Below, in pieces: positions 11,188 to 23,158 of a DNA stretch of 64,000 bases; position 1 is the first letter of the stretch, and every line of letters starts with the position of its first letter. Origin of the DNA: Lineolata rhizophorae (Eukaryota > Ascomycota > Dothideomycetes > Lineolatales > Lineolataceae); the NCBI GenBank assembly GCA_010093515.1, contig MU001695.1, forward strand, positions 336,157 to 400,156, read 5' to 3'. A program made the position numbers and the translations under genes. The notes beneath the pieces were generated by a model. It was given only the letters and a program-made list of their open reading frames with translations, was not told the origin of the DNA and searched no databases.

Positions 11188-14100
11188 TTAGCGGCCTGCT
11201 CCCCTCGTCGAAGCAAAAGGGCGCTTCAGGCCGAGCCGGATCCGCGACACGAGATCCATCTTGTCCACGCACGGCGTCTCGAGCCGCAGGACCGTCTCCT
11301 TGTACAGGGTCCCCGACGTCCAGTCGTACGAGCAGCCGACTGCGCGCTGCATGCCGCCCTCGCTGCCCACGAGAAGGACGGCGATGGGCGGACGCGCCGA
11401 CTCGAAGAGCGTGACGGTCATGGTGTTCGTGTCGACGAGGGTGAAGATCTGGACGGCTAGATTAGCTTTCAAAGCGGACCTCCTTTTGTTCCCGCTGGGA
11501 GTAAGTGAAAAATAAAAATTAAAATTAAAATTAAAATTAAAAAAATTCGCCATGCACTCACCCTCTGCTCGCCACACCGGGCGTGCCGCGCCCTCTCCAC
11601 CTTTGCCCTGACGTTCGGGTCGCTGCACGGATCGACGCCCACGCACTCGCCCAGCTCGTTCCTGTAGTGCCGCGACAGCGGCGACCCGAAGGGGGCCCAG
11701 CGGAGCCGCTGGAGGCGCCCGCCCCAGATCTGCCGCTCGATGCCCTCGATGTCCATGTGGCCCTCGAAGCCGAAGAACCAGGGCTGGGTCAGCCAGAACT
11801 TGCCGCTGTAGATGACGCGCAGCAGCTTGGGCGCGCCCAGCACGAGGATCAGCCCCGCGACGAGGAGGATGGCGCCGATGGCCAGGAGGATGCCGCCGGT
11901 TTCCCCGGCCGTGCTGCTGGAGGATGCCGTCGCACTGGGTGGCGGCGACGTGAAACTGACGATCCAAGCGCCTACAAAGAGAGCCAGCGGAGCCCATCGG
12001 ATGGCGAGGCGGGCGAAAATACGCTTCCAGGAGTCGCGGCGTAGGTTTCGCACGATGGCGAAGGATTTCCAGCGGACGTTGGCGGCACGGACGCCGTCTA
12101 CAATCACCGTGTCGTCGTCGCCAATGCCCGCGATTTGGATTGACGGCTCAATGTCCCACAGGTTCGCGCCGTAGGCGTCGTCCATGCAATGCCAGTCTTG
12201 GTCCGGGTTCTTGGCCATGACGCCGACCAACCGCTCCATAAGCTTTTGGCTGTCGTTGGCAAGCGAAAGCCTGAGAAGCGTATTTATTAGTGCAGGACAT
12301 GTGCTATCAAGGCAACCGTTTACCTACCGCGCGAAGGCTTGGAACCCGGAGTCGGTGTCGTCAACAGTCGGGCGCAACCGTAAGAGACCCATTAGGGCAT
12401 ACGAATGATCGCCGGGAAGGTACTGCGTCGTATTCCGATTATATAGGCATTGGAGCGCGATGGTGGTCAGCTCGAGGTGCGAGAGAACGCAATTGCCTTC
12501 GAAGTGATCGATGAGCTGGCGGGATACGGCCGAGTCCCGCTTCCACACTTTGGCGGCGAACTGCTTCTTCGCCAGCCTCATCGGCTGAGACAGGTCCCCT
12601 CCCCAGGTGTAAACCTTGATAGTCTGCCCGGAGGGACTTAGAAGAACTTCTGGGAAGGTCCAGATGCGGCTGCCCCATTGCTCGAGCATTTCGTGAGTCG
12701 TTACGATGGCCCCCGTGTCTCTGGTGGGCCGCTTGACTGCGATTACTAGGGACTCTGCGCCGCGGATCACGTCACTAATCCTATAAACCTAGATCGCGTA
12801 GGTAAGCATGAAGCCGGCTAGCAAGGCAGGCAGCTTAGACTCACATCTTCATGAACCTTAGCAGCCTCGGGCATGCAGGTGCAGCCGATCCAGTATGCCG
12901 CGACGCCGGCGGCACGAGCGGCTGTCTCGGCGATCTGATGGAGTGCATTCATGTCCTCTGCCGACGTATGGCTGAACTGTTCCGTCGTGTACGCGACGAA
13001 GATGTAGTCCAGGTTGCGCTCGCTCCGGTATTGCGTGATCCACTCCTCTACGTCCATGGGCACCATGCCCTGGAGATGCTTGACTTCGGGGTTGCGCAAG
13101 AAGCATAGGTGGCGCGGCCTGAGGAGACGCTTGGCTATGGGGTTGAGCGCGTCCGAGATCTCGCGGTGGGTCCTCTTCGAAGTGGCATCCTCGAGCGCGT
13201 TTCGTGCGACCTTGGGGTAGCCGAAGAAGCGATAGGGGAACGAGTCGAATTTTCCGCCGTTACGCTCTTGCCCCTGAGCGCTTTGCGCAAAGGTGAGTAC
13301 GCAGAATAGTCCGGCACATGCGGGTATCCACTTCACTATAATCCAAACCCATTCGTCTCCAGTAGGCTGGAAGCGAGTCATGTCAACATGGTCGGTTGGC
13401 CAATTAGCCAGCCGCATGTAAAACGGGCTAACGTTGCGGATGAACGTCCGCCGCCAAGTGACGTGGTTGTTATTGTTGTCGTAGATGTCGTCGACGCACT
13501 GAACGACAACACGCTTGATCCTGCCATCAAAAGGGCTGATGTAGCGGTCATCACTCTCGGCGTGCTCCGTGAGCCGGAACATCACATCGCGGTGTAGAAG
13601 CTTTTCTGAGCTGCGGTCGTATACAAGTGCATTCTTTCGATAGAAATGCGGCTCGCGGAACAAGCGGAACGAAGTATGCAAGTCGAAAATGTGAAAGTAC
13701 CCACGTTGTCTGGTGACACTTCGATTCTTATTTGTTGCGTGCACTCGTTAGCCGCTTGGGCGGTCCGGAAGTTTGAAAAATCATGCATTATATGGCTACG
13801 TACAATAGGCCCGTCATTGTACTCGTCGACATCGTTCGAGCTGGCCATCGCCGCCTTGGCCGGCGCCTATAAAATGGAAAAGGTCACTTCCAGTCCTTAA
13901 TGACAAAAACACGATAGGAGCCGCACGATTGCGCCCCGTTTGGGAGGTGGCGGGTGTTGTATTGGGGTAATGCTACTAACTCCTCCCGGCGTGGACGGCG
14001 CAATTGGCGAAGCATACGCCTAGCAAATTATATTAGTCCTGTGTTTACAGTGTGTGGCGAGTGTGCTACGACTTACGCTTTGTTCATATGCTTCCTTGGA

Positions 14101-14404
14101 GGGTAGGTACATGGCTGGAGCTGCCGGCTGTCGGTAGACTGGCTGGCTGGAATACGCTGCTGGCTGCTGCCCTGGGATGTAGCCGCCTCCATGTTGAGGA
14201 TGCTGATGGGCCGTTAGCTTGAGATTGAGAGACTAGAGCAACACGTATATATGACATACCAAAGGCACGGGTGTAACTCCTTGAGAGTACGTCGGGGCGC
14301 CGTTGCCCGGGACATACCCGCCACCGTGGGCCATGTTATTCGCCTACGGATGTGTTAGTGATCAAGCTTTCGAGTGGCAGCGCGAGGGGAATGCTTCTTA
14401 CCAT
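11188..14404 (-). CDS. Nine-exon HET-like fungal membrane protein
   Basis: Exons: 14404-14402, 14343-14260, 14202-14077, 14019-13927, 13866-13804, 13726-12845, 12788-12328, 12270-11562 and 11448-11188. Every junction keeps frame; about 893 residues. If the ATG at 14334 is used instead, the first intron (14344-14401) lies in the leader. The N-terminus is Gly/Pro/Gln/Tyr-rich with GGGYVPG and GGGYIPG repeats. The body contains LDYIFVAYTTEQFSH, AYWIGCTCM, GAESLVIAV, WTFPEVLLSPSGQ and HSYALMGLLRLRP. The last two resemble the W-R-x-W-T-x-PE and YALLG elements of HET domains. Hydrophobic segments lie at about 249-271, 661-677 and 697-718. I recognise the family from large fungal protein sets, where it is often mislabelled 3-hydroxyisobutyrate dehydrogenase; no Rossmann motif is visible. 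A role in non-self recognition is a guess. Confidence 0.8.
11513..11546. repeat. TTAAAA tandem repeat inside the last intron
   Basis: Five or so AATTAAA-type units on the plus strand (TTTTAATT on the sense strand) within the intron 11449-11561 of the HET-like gene. It replaces the usual pyrimidine tract region, and the branch-like GCTAATC lies downstream of it. Confidence 0.75.
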
Positions 14405-16063
14405 GAGTCTTGGTATACCACCAGCTGTGGCCTAAACTTCGAATAGAGTCTCCTAGTACGAGGAGTAAAATGAATGTTCAGGGTAATATTGTGAGGCTTG
14501 CTTGGCAGGATCGCGTGTGCGAGGAGGCTGGCAGAAACAAGCGGGGACAGGAGAGTCCTTTTCTACTTTTTCACCTGCTAACTCATTCCACTTTCGTAGA
14601 GCTAAACACAGTACCGCGGGAATGGAGTCACAATTTTTAGGGGGTACCCAGAGCGTGATTGGACCTTCTCGACAGGGGTCTCATGGCCGGTCACTGCTCA
14701 CGGATAGAACAACCCTCCCGAAACTGAAACTAAGGAACGCCCAGATAGAGGCAAAAGGCGTGATGCTAAACCCGGCCACGGCGCTGCGGGACGTCCACAT
14801 GATTTGAGACGCCATTGGGTTGCAAGTCAGATGGTCGAGGAGCTGGAACGTGACACCGCAGAGCGGTGATAGGTCCCACCAGCATGTAACGTGTTTGCAA
14901 TAGAGCCGGGACATTCCGTCTCGCCTCTTTTAGCAGTCGACAATTGCGATGATACCGGCAGGGCTGCGGAAGAGGGAGTTTTGCTTCTGCTGCCAAGGCC
15001 AGCTGAAGACGGTCTGCGCGTCCTAGACAAGCCATCCACGCGCTTGGCTGCACCTCTTAGTCCAGTACTGGTAGAGAATCGAGATCTAGTGGAGGCACCC
15101 GATGCATAAGGCCGGCGTGAAAGCGGAGTGGGTTGACCCGAAGGCGCGGAGGCATCGAGACACAATTTTGGTTCAGCCTTGCAGGGCTCTTTTCTGCATC
15201 CGGAAAGCCACATGCCATTGAACACGCGTGGTTGGCTCGGTCGCGGGCGCGAAAACTATGCAAGCGCCACTGGAACACCAAGACATGGGTGCCTGACAAC
15301 GGGAGGCTACGTATCGATGGCCCGTCGTGCCGGTACGGCGATCTTCGCCTGGTAAACTGTTCGCTTCGCTGCCCTCTCGCTGCGTGAATTCTTGGCCAAG
15401 AGCAGAACACAATGGCAGACATGGAAAGGGGGATTCGGGAGGTGGCCGCTTCAAAGGACTGCGCCAATGCGCCTAAGCACTTCAGCCTTGCGCCACCCGG
15501 CGCAAGAGATCAACGGCTATTGGAGCTCGAGCAGGATGGCTTCCCCCCTCCACAAACGACGATGGTCATTCAGGAAATCAGCCTGCCCGCTGAAGGCCTG
15601 GACTGTCGCTGCACGTCCCAGGAGCGTTTCGAGCCAAACAGCGGTCGCCTGCTCGGTCTCAGCCGGCGTCGCGACTCAGTATGTGGCTTGCCCGAAACGC
15701 TGAAAATAGACGAAAGATGGCGGCCATTGGCAAGACGCGAGAATCACCCTACGGGCGAGCGGGTCGCAGCCTTGCAGCCGCATCGCCCGAGTCGGCGAGG
15801 CGTGCGCGTTGTCCGTGAGTCGACTTTGTCGGGCCCCTGCAGCAGATTCGCACGAGGACGAAGGGATACATATGTACTACGTGTGTATGAACATGGGGTT
15901 TTGTGCGGGAAGGAGCTAGAGCCCGAGGGACCGTCGGACTCCGCGCCGTTTCACTCCACCACGCACTCCGCTCACCCCTCCACTTCACTGCGGCCCGCTC
16001 ACTTTCCCACTCGCTTTTCCAGATTCCCACTCGCCTTCACTTTTCCAGCACCAGTGCGCAACC
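14405..16063. other. Intergenic, no supported gene
   Basis: Lies between the divergent starts of the HET-like gene and the CorA-like gene. A 231-codon plus frame at 15412-16107 and Ser-rich minus frames at 14827-15225 have no family features and overlap a CT-rich leader (15950-16060). I do not call a gene. A short hydrophobic minus frame near 14681-14914 could be a relic. Confidence 0.5.
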
Positions 16064-17753
16064 ATGTCCGTTCTCGCAGAAAGCTCACATCCTTATTTCG
16101 CTTTTGAACAAAGTGCAGGCGTTCCCCTCGGGGACGAACTTTTGCCGTCGGGCGTTCTTGAGTGGACAAAAGGTTCCGTACTGCAAATATTCTAGCGTAA
16201 CGGGTATGCATGAATAGTCTGCTCACTGTGAGATATCCAGGCAACCCGCGAGGCCATTACGCGCGTATCAACAGCGTCGTCGAATTGGCCAGTCGACCAG
16301 ATTGCGATCTTAGGATCATGTATGTAGCACCACGCAATTAAATTTTTAATTTTTCGTTTTATTTTTCGTCCCCGTTTCGCCTAACGAGGTGCAGACTTGC
16401 TCCCCTAGACCTTGCCGACAGAGCCACCGCCAAGGGCTTCTTGGCCCTTTGGGAGCATTTCTCTTTCCCAAGCGGCTTCGTCTCCGAACGCATCCAGTCC
16501 GTATCGAACTCCTTCGGGGCGCGCACCGACTCCACTGGTGTGCGCTCGTCGTGGTTCCACTTCCTGTGCAAGGACGTCAACGTCGCATCCGTCCCGCAGC
16601 CCAACGGTCCGGACAAGCTCGTGATCGTCAACCCCAACGTGCGTCTCGAGGAAAAGGAGCATCCTGAGCGCAAGCAGAGCCAGGCCGACCATGGCTGGAT
16701 CCGCTCGGGCTTCTTCCTCAAGTCAGAGCCCCGCCAGAAGGCGTCCAAGTCGAACAAGTCGTCGCCCGTAAGGCATGCGTCTGATGACACCGTTACGCTC
16801 GTATGCTTCGGCGCTTCGCCTAACCTCGAGGCGAGGTTCAAGCAAATGACAGCGTCGTCGTCCTGGGAAGACGTGCTTCATGATCCATATGTTCTGTTTG
16901 ACATCATCATGGACGAGCTGTACCTCCAGATGGACGGCGTCGCGTGGAGGCTAAATCAGGTCTTTGGGCAGTTCGAAGGCGTGAGTTTGCCTGCCATTTT
17001 AGACCCTGACGGAGCCACCATATACTGACCTGTGCCGGGCACTCAGCGAATCCTCAACCGAGCGAGCTTCCCAGGCGAGGCCGCCGACGACGTCGACTTC
17101 GTCGGGCTGCACAACCTGGCCAAGCACATCATTCACATGCGCGAGGCGAGCGACGCCGTCCTCGTGACACTCGACAACATGCGAGGCCACCACAAGCACG
17201 ACGGCGGCGGCGACCCGCCGTCGGTGCTCGCGCAGGCGACGCAAAACGCGCTGCGCTACCGCCGGACGCTCTTCACGTCGACGCAGCTGCGCCTCGGCAG
17301 CATGGAAAAGCGGATGCAGAACATCATCAACCTCGTAAGTTGAATCGAACAAAAACTTCCCTTGCCCCCTTCCGAGGACAACACTGATCCGCCGCCGTCC
17401 GCCAGTCGTACAACCTCGTCACGCAGCAGGACTCCAAGATCATGCAACGCGACAGCGGCGTCATGAAGTCCATCGCCGTGCTGACGCTCATCTTCCTGCC
17501 GGCCTCGACCATCGCCACCATGTTCGGCAGCCAGTTCTTCAGCCTCGAGGTGCTTGAGAGCGGCAAGACCAGGTTCATCGTCAGCAAGTACTTTTGGATC
17601 TTCTTCGCCGTCGCCCTCCCCGTCACGCTCATCGTCTTGCTGCCGTGGAGTTATTACTATCGAAAGAGGACCATGGCGATAGTTAATCAAAAGTTCAAGC
17701 CCAAGCGGACAAGTACTTGGAACACTGACTATGGCAATGCTAAAAGTGTTTAG
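16064..17753 (+). CDS. CorA-like (MIT family) membrane protein
   Basis: Exons 16064-16172, 16241-16319, 16395-16980, 17047-17334 and 17406-17753; 469 residues. A mostly hydrophilic domain (DCDLRIILAPLDLA, WFHFLCKDVNV, WEDVLHDPYVLFDII) leads into a long helical region. Two C-terminal membrane helices follow (IAVLTLIFLPASTIATMFG and IFFAVALPVTLIVLLPWSY), the CorA/Mrs2 layout. The canonical GMN after the first helix is replaced by MFGSQFF, as in the divergent fungal CorA-like group, so Mg2+ transport should not be assumed. The N-terminus is the weakest part. The ATG at 16064 sits in good context (CAACCATGTC) but needs a GTTCCG donor; an alternative is an unspliced start at 16210 giving MNSLLTVRYPGNPRG. 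The remaining junctions are strong. Confidence 0.85.
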
Positions 17754-18056
17754 GATGATTTTTGGGGGCTATGGGGGAGAGGGGGATGGATAATGTGATG
17801 TGTTCTATATTTGTATTTGTTGACTTTATTGCATTAGCCTAAGTCAGCTTGAAATCTACAATAATTTAGTAGTTACGACGAAAGAATCTATCGTCCATCT
17901 CCGTGCGGCCCATAAAAATGCATACATGCGACTATTCTACTCTCCTTGGTTATGCAAATGTGACTCATTAACCGATAGCTACTAGTTTGGGATATCACCA
18001 TCCCAGCGACTTACCTCTACGCTGCAGATTCGCCAAGAGGCAAACTGGACGCCCCC
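17754..18056. other. Short convergent 3' intergenic region
   Basis: AT-rich DNA between the ends of the CorA-like gene (+) and the alpha/beta hydrolase gene (-). No coding frame is seen. Confidence 0.6.
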
Positions 18057-19524
18057 CTAAGGCCCATCGCCCTCGTCCGTAACAGCCAAAATCCACCTCG
18101 CCACCTCTGCCGGCTGTTCCTCCCCCGGATAATGGCCCGCCCCCTCAATCCACACCCCGCCGCCGTCCCTCACCCTCTCGCTGATGCCCCTCTCCAGCAC
18201 GTCCTTAAAGTCCGCCAGCAGCGGATCCTGGCGCCCGAACACGATCTTGACCCTCAACGCGGCCCACCCCGCCGGGACCTCGCGCCAGAAATTGCGAATC
18301 TGCTCCCCGCGTCTCGCGAGCCGCGCCTGCGCATTGACGTTTGTGAGCCGTCGGGGCCCGAGCACGCCCTCGGCGAGGCGCCAGGCGCGGCTGAGCCGTG
18401 CGGCGCCCAGCACCGCGTCCGGGAGGGCCGGCACGATGTGCGCGAAGCGGGCGATGCTGGCCTTGCCCTTGGCGCCGGTTCTGGCGAAGGGCGCGGCGAA
18501 GCCTGCGGCGTCGGCGGGCGTGATCTCGGGCGCCATAAAGCGCATGACTAGCTCCTCGGGAAGCAGGCCGTCGAGGATACCAGTGGATAGGAACCAGGAG
18601 AGGTATAGGAGGTACGAACGGACGCTGATGTCGTAAGGGCGCGGCGGGAAGAAGGTGTTGAGGAGGACGAGGCGGGAGACGATGGTCGGGGAGAGGGAGG
18701 GAACGGTGCATAGGGCAATGCAGCTATGGAAGGCGGTCAATACGAGACTCCGGGCGGTCTTTCAACAGGCATAGAGAGTGAGAGCCTTACCCGCCCCAGT
18801 CGTGCGCCACGATCGTACCGTTACAAACGTTCAGCTGCTTCAACACCTTCGACAATGTGTGCACGTGCAGCTCGAAGGTGATGTCGGACGGGTCGCATGG
18901 CTTGTCGCTATAGCCATGACCGATCCAATCAATTGCGTACACTTCACGCCCCTGGTGCAGGAGGCGAGGCATTATCTATGAACCAATTAGCAAACCCCTA
19001 GGATAGAAGTTGCTGCGCTAGCCTTGGCTTACGTCTCTCCACATCCACGACCAGCTGGGATTACCGTGAAGTAGGATGACGGGGCCGGCCGGCGACGAAG
19101 AAGACAGAGTCTTCTCCTCGCCGCTAGGGACTCCGTGGAAGACATTGACGCGAGCACCGCACACTTCTATAACCTCTGTCGGTAGCTTGAGAGGGCAGTG
19201 TCCCAAATCCGCTTGCAGGAGCTTGGAGCGGGAGAAGCGGAAGGACCCCACCAACTGCTTTCGAGCCAAGGCCTTTTCGCTCTCGCGATATTCATCGCAC
19301 GCGTCGACAAAATGCTCGCGGCCAGCACTTGAAAGCGCCTTTGGGAGATTTTGAAGTAGGACTGGAATTGAAAATAATCCCTGAAGAGCGACATAGGCAG
19401 GCAATAGGAAAAGTACAACGGCAGAGCGAACGATGAGGAAGGAATACAGTGTGGCAATGGTCTTAAAGGTTAACGTGAGAAGATAGGAATAAATTCTCTG
19501 CAAGAGGTCCATTTTGGGCTGCAT
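18057..19524 (-). CDS. Membrane-anchored alpha/beta hydrolase (haloalkane dehalogenase / epoxide hydrolase type)
   Basis: Exons 19524-19033, 18975-18791 and 18723-18057; 447 residues. An N-terminal hydrophobic stretch at about 20-55 (VVLFLLPAYVALQGLF) should anchor the protein in a membrane. The hydrolase fold has an oxyanion-hole motif HGNPSWSWMWRD near 152-163, DWIGHGYSD, and a nucleophile elbow VAHDWGG with Asp at about 223. The general-base His is in EGAGHYPGEE near 423. Asp as nucleophile points to the epoxide hydrolase/dehalogenase branch rather than to esterases; the substrate is unknown. It is transcribed away from the flavin monooxygenase at 20256 with 731 bp between the two starts, which suggests shared control. 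Confidence 0.88.
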
Positions 19525-20255
19525 ATGAAACCCGGCAGCTTAAAGAGCTATTCTGGACGGAGATAGTCGTTTGGAAAGGAGACTGAGGCCAGCGTCCGAG
19601 GGAGATAGATTTAGGATTTCCATTCCGACCGGGCCGTAGCTTTCACATGTCGTTCAATGTCGAGTTCGGAGGAAAACAACGCGGCGCGCTAGCTTTTTGG
19701 TCACTGTTACGCGCAGCTTGCGTCGGTGAACAGCTGGTGTAAAAGCTTGTCTCGCGCTAAAAAGCTTGTCCGCAAGGAAGCATCGACGATCAGAACGGCT
19801 TGCAGCCGGGCGCTAGCCCCAAACAGAATGAGAAAGGCGTCGTTAGTCGTCATTTTCACAAGCGTCGTGGACCTGGCGATCTCTAGAGGCGTGATTTGGG
19901 GAACTGTCGGCGCGGGAAGACGCGGTTTGCTTATGAATAAGCATTTGGGACACTGGGATGGCGCTTAGCTCGACCCAACAATACTCTAGTTGCAGTGGTC
20001 TTCGTCTCGTCCTTGCCGGGATATCAGCCTCACCCCGGCATTTGCGCAGGCAAATTCCATGTGAGACCGAGAGCTAGGTCGGCTTCCGCCTTCGAGCGTT
20101 GCGTGGCTCCTGACATCAATGCGCGAAATTTCCCCGGCGAAAACGCTAGGACAAGAGTACATAAACGAGGAGGATAAGAAAGTCTACCACACTCCTGAGA
20201 GGCTGGTGGTTACTCGCAAGGAGCTACAATTTCAGTCGATATATCCTTAGTCAAA
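19525..20255. promoter_or_regulatory. Divergent promoter of hydrolase and flavin monooxygenase
   Basis: 731 bp between two ATGs pointing away from each other. No coding frame is supported. The CGGCG- and GCGCTAA-type motifs seen here are too common to assign a factor. Shared regulation is inferred only from arrangement. Confidence 0.45.
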
Positions 20256-21787
20256 ATGGACCTCCTTTGGGTCCCTTTGGTATGGCTCTTTCACCTTTTC
20301 CAAAAGCTTGTCATCGCTCTCTTCTCTCCTAAGACCCCGAAACCGCACCAGAGCCTCCTAGGTCCTCGGGTTGCAGTGATCGGAGCTGGGCTATCAGGCG
20401 TCTCTGGCGCGGCCCACTGCATTGGCTATGGGTGTGATGTGATGATTTTCGAGCGCCACCCCCGGGATGGGCTCGGCGGAATATGGGCGCAAGTCAACGA
20501 AAACTCAGGGCTTCAGATCTCGAGCGTCATGTACCGATTCCACCCGGCGGTTGAGTGACACAGCAAATATCCTCGACGGCAGAGGATCATCGAAGAGATT
20601 GAAAAAGTGTGGCATCGTTACGGATTGGAAGGAAAGACAGTCTTCAATACGCCGGTGACAACTGTGCGGCGAAAGGGAGCCAAGTGGACCCTCAACGATG
20701 GCGAGCAAGGGTCATTTGATGGTGTCATCGCCGCCATTGGCACTTGCGGAGACCCAAAGATGATCCACTTACCGAACCAAGAGGCTTTCGGAGGTGTGAT
20801 TGAGCATTCGTCGCGGCTCGACGGAACTGACTTCATAGGAAACCGAGTCGTGGTGATAGGAGGGGGTGCCAGCGCCGTCGAGGCGCTCGAGGACGCTACT
20901 GACAAGGGAGCCTCCCGCGTTGATATTCTGCCGCGCGTAAGTACACGTATCCATTGGTTTGAATAGCGCCATAACAACGTTTCTAAAATCTCCCGCAGTC
21001 AGATAAATGGCTTATTCCCAGGAATCCCATCATCGACGCCCTACTGAGCCTCAATATTTTTGGATACGAAAATTGGCTAGCCTGGATTCCAGAGTGGTAC
21101 TTGAAAAATTTCTTCTATCGAGACCTCAAGGACCTCGTGCCAGCGAAGAAGGGCCTCTTCGAGAGTACCCCAATGTGCAACGATGCTGTGTTGGACCAAA
21201 TTCGGCACGGCCAGGCCGAGTGGCTTCGTGGCGACCCCATCGAATACACCGGAAAGGGTATCCTTTTCAATCATCGAGACAGAGGGGTTCCGAAAGGTGG
21301 TCCCGGCAAAAGGGAGATTGTCGAAGCCGATATCGTCATCTATGCGACTGGGTTCCGGCGTCCGGACCTGCACTTCCTACCGGACGATGTCTTTTCCCCG
21401 CCGTATCAGCCGCCCGCGTGGTACCTGCAAACTTTTCCACCGCAGTATCCCACCTTGTGCGCGTTGAACAGCAACTTCGTCAACGCCATCGGGACGGTCG
21501 GTCACGTTCACATCGGCATCTACACGAGACTTCTACTCATGTTCCTCCTGGATCGCTCAACGATACCTTCGCAGAAGTCAGTGAAGCGCTGGATTGACAC
21601 CACGCGGTGGATGAAGAAGCGCGCTCCTACGCGAGCCTTTGATTTCTTCACCTACGGGGAGATGTTCCTCTGGTTTGCGGAGTGCATCCTGATGTCGCCG
21701 CGGCGATGGAAATGGGTGCCGTTCGTGTTCCTTGGATGGGGCTATTATGCGGACCAGCCTCGGCCGCGGATGATGAATAGCATTTGA
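20256..21787 (+). CDS. Flavin-containing monooxygenase-like, interrupted by one in-frame TGA
   Basis: Exons 20256-20936 and 20999-21787, joined across a 62 bp intron; 489 codons if the TGA is counted. An N-terminal hydrophobic helix (VPLVWLFHLFQKLVIALF) precedes the FAD motif VAVIGAGLSG. The FMO/BVMO fingerprint is FGGVIEHSSRLD (FxGxxxHxxxL, with Leu in place of W/F). The NADPH motif is VVVIGGGASAVE, and the ATG-type motif is VIYATGFRRPD. Codon 101 (20556-20558) is TGA, between FHPAVE and HSKYPRRQ, where relatives usually have Trp. The frame on both sides of it is the same and fully conserved, with no other defect. It may be a recent null allele, a base error, readthrough or an edited site. 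Removing it as an intron would need an unusually short 37 bp intron and would lose conserved residues. Confidence 0.85.
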
Positions 21788-23158
21788 CGGCAGCGGACGC
21801 TCCTCGGCGAGAGGCTGAATGGAAAATACCGTCGGGCGGCACTAGTGGAGGAAATCAGCCCAACACTCCCTTGGGGGGTTCTCTTAGGCGGTTTAATAAG
21901 CTAAAATCACGTGTTCGAGTCCAAAACCACTCCACACCGAGGCTGACTTCAAATGTTCCCCTCTCTTTTGAGCCTGCCTCACATAGCCCCGTCATTCGAC
22001 GATACATCTATTTGTATCCAGCCATGGGAAATCGGCCCCCACTGCCAAGTCGACGCCGAATGATCTGTTGCGCGCCAGCGAACGGGAAGCGCGCTCTTGG
22101 CGTCACACCATTGGATCTGGTCGCTTGGAGACTGCTCGTTCGGAGTACTCTGTATCTAAGTCGAGGTACAGAGTGCTCTAGCAGGAGATTAAGCTGTACT
22201 GGGCTTCGGCAGTACGTTTGGCTCAGCCGGCTCAGGGCTGTGTCAAGCTGTGCCATCTCCATCACCTTACTGCGAAGCCCTTGCTCTCACTTACATGTCA
22301 ACGACCTCCATTCGTTGCTCGGTCGTCCGACATGCACCAAGCGCGCCCATCAGTGGTGTGCTGTACGTAGTACAGACTGTGTTGACTTGCATGGAAGCGG
22401 ATCCGTCGCCGTTCAAATCACGTATCGTCGTTTTGCCCAATCCGTGCTATGTGTTCCGTGCTTCTTCACGGCTCCAACACTTTCAGAAGCCGAAATTAAC
22501 GATGAAAATAGCGTGATCCGGTTTTAGATCGCCCCTTGCTGCAAGTCCGGACACACTCACAGCCACTGGCGCTAGATAACCGCTCTGTCGGTGCCCCGTA
22601 GTCGGCAGAGCGTTGCGGCATGCGGCTGTGCGCACGAAGGATCGAACCTAATATTCGTTTCCTCGTATGTACATACCCCGGCCGTCGCTGCCGAGGTTGC
22701 GACCGCGCGTGATCGTCTTGCAGCCAGTGATCCCTAGACGCCAAGCCCATTATCCGTCATGTCATTTGCCTGCCACCTATCCGCGGAGTTAAAGGGCATC
22801 GCCGTGGCCGCGGTCTGAGCCCTGCCCCCTCCATGACCCTTATGGAAGTTACTCCGTGCGAGGCGGCATCTGCGCAGTGCGCGCGATCGACGTTCAGCCT
22901 CGCAGGAATCCAGGCTGCTCCGCTGTACGACGTAGCGCGGCGGAGGATTCGTTTAATTTAACGGAGCGCGACGCATGTATAAGGTGGACACTCCGCCCCT
23001 TCGACACCGCGCTACTGACTTCCAGAGCTGCGACAATGCTCCATTGGTCCGACATTATTCTTGCGGCGTAACATCTATTTGCCTCAATAATTCTCTTGAC
23101 TCCCAATTGTCTACGGGGCACGCTTCGGCTTTGAAAACCCTCACCGGCGTCTTCGAAA
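21788..23158. other. Intergenic, no gene seen
   Basis: 1.4 kb between two same-direction genes. Frames here are short and lack family features. A CACGTG box lies at 21908-21913, and the near-palindrome GAGTACTCTGTATC with CGAGGTACAGAGTGCTC lies near 22143-22182. Confidence 0.55.

Noticed and set aside
15412-16107. 231-codon plus frame upstream of the CorA-like gene
   Set aside because: It runs into the CT-rich leader and overlaps the likely start of the next gene; no family pattern.
21905-21935. tRNA T-arm-like word GTGTTCGAGTCC
   Set aside because: No matching acceptor stem, D-arm or anticodon arm can be drawn around it.
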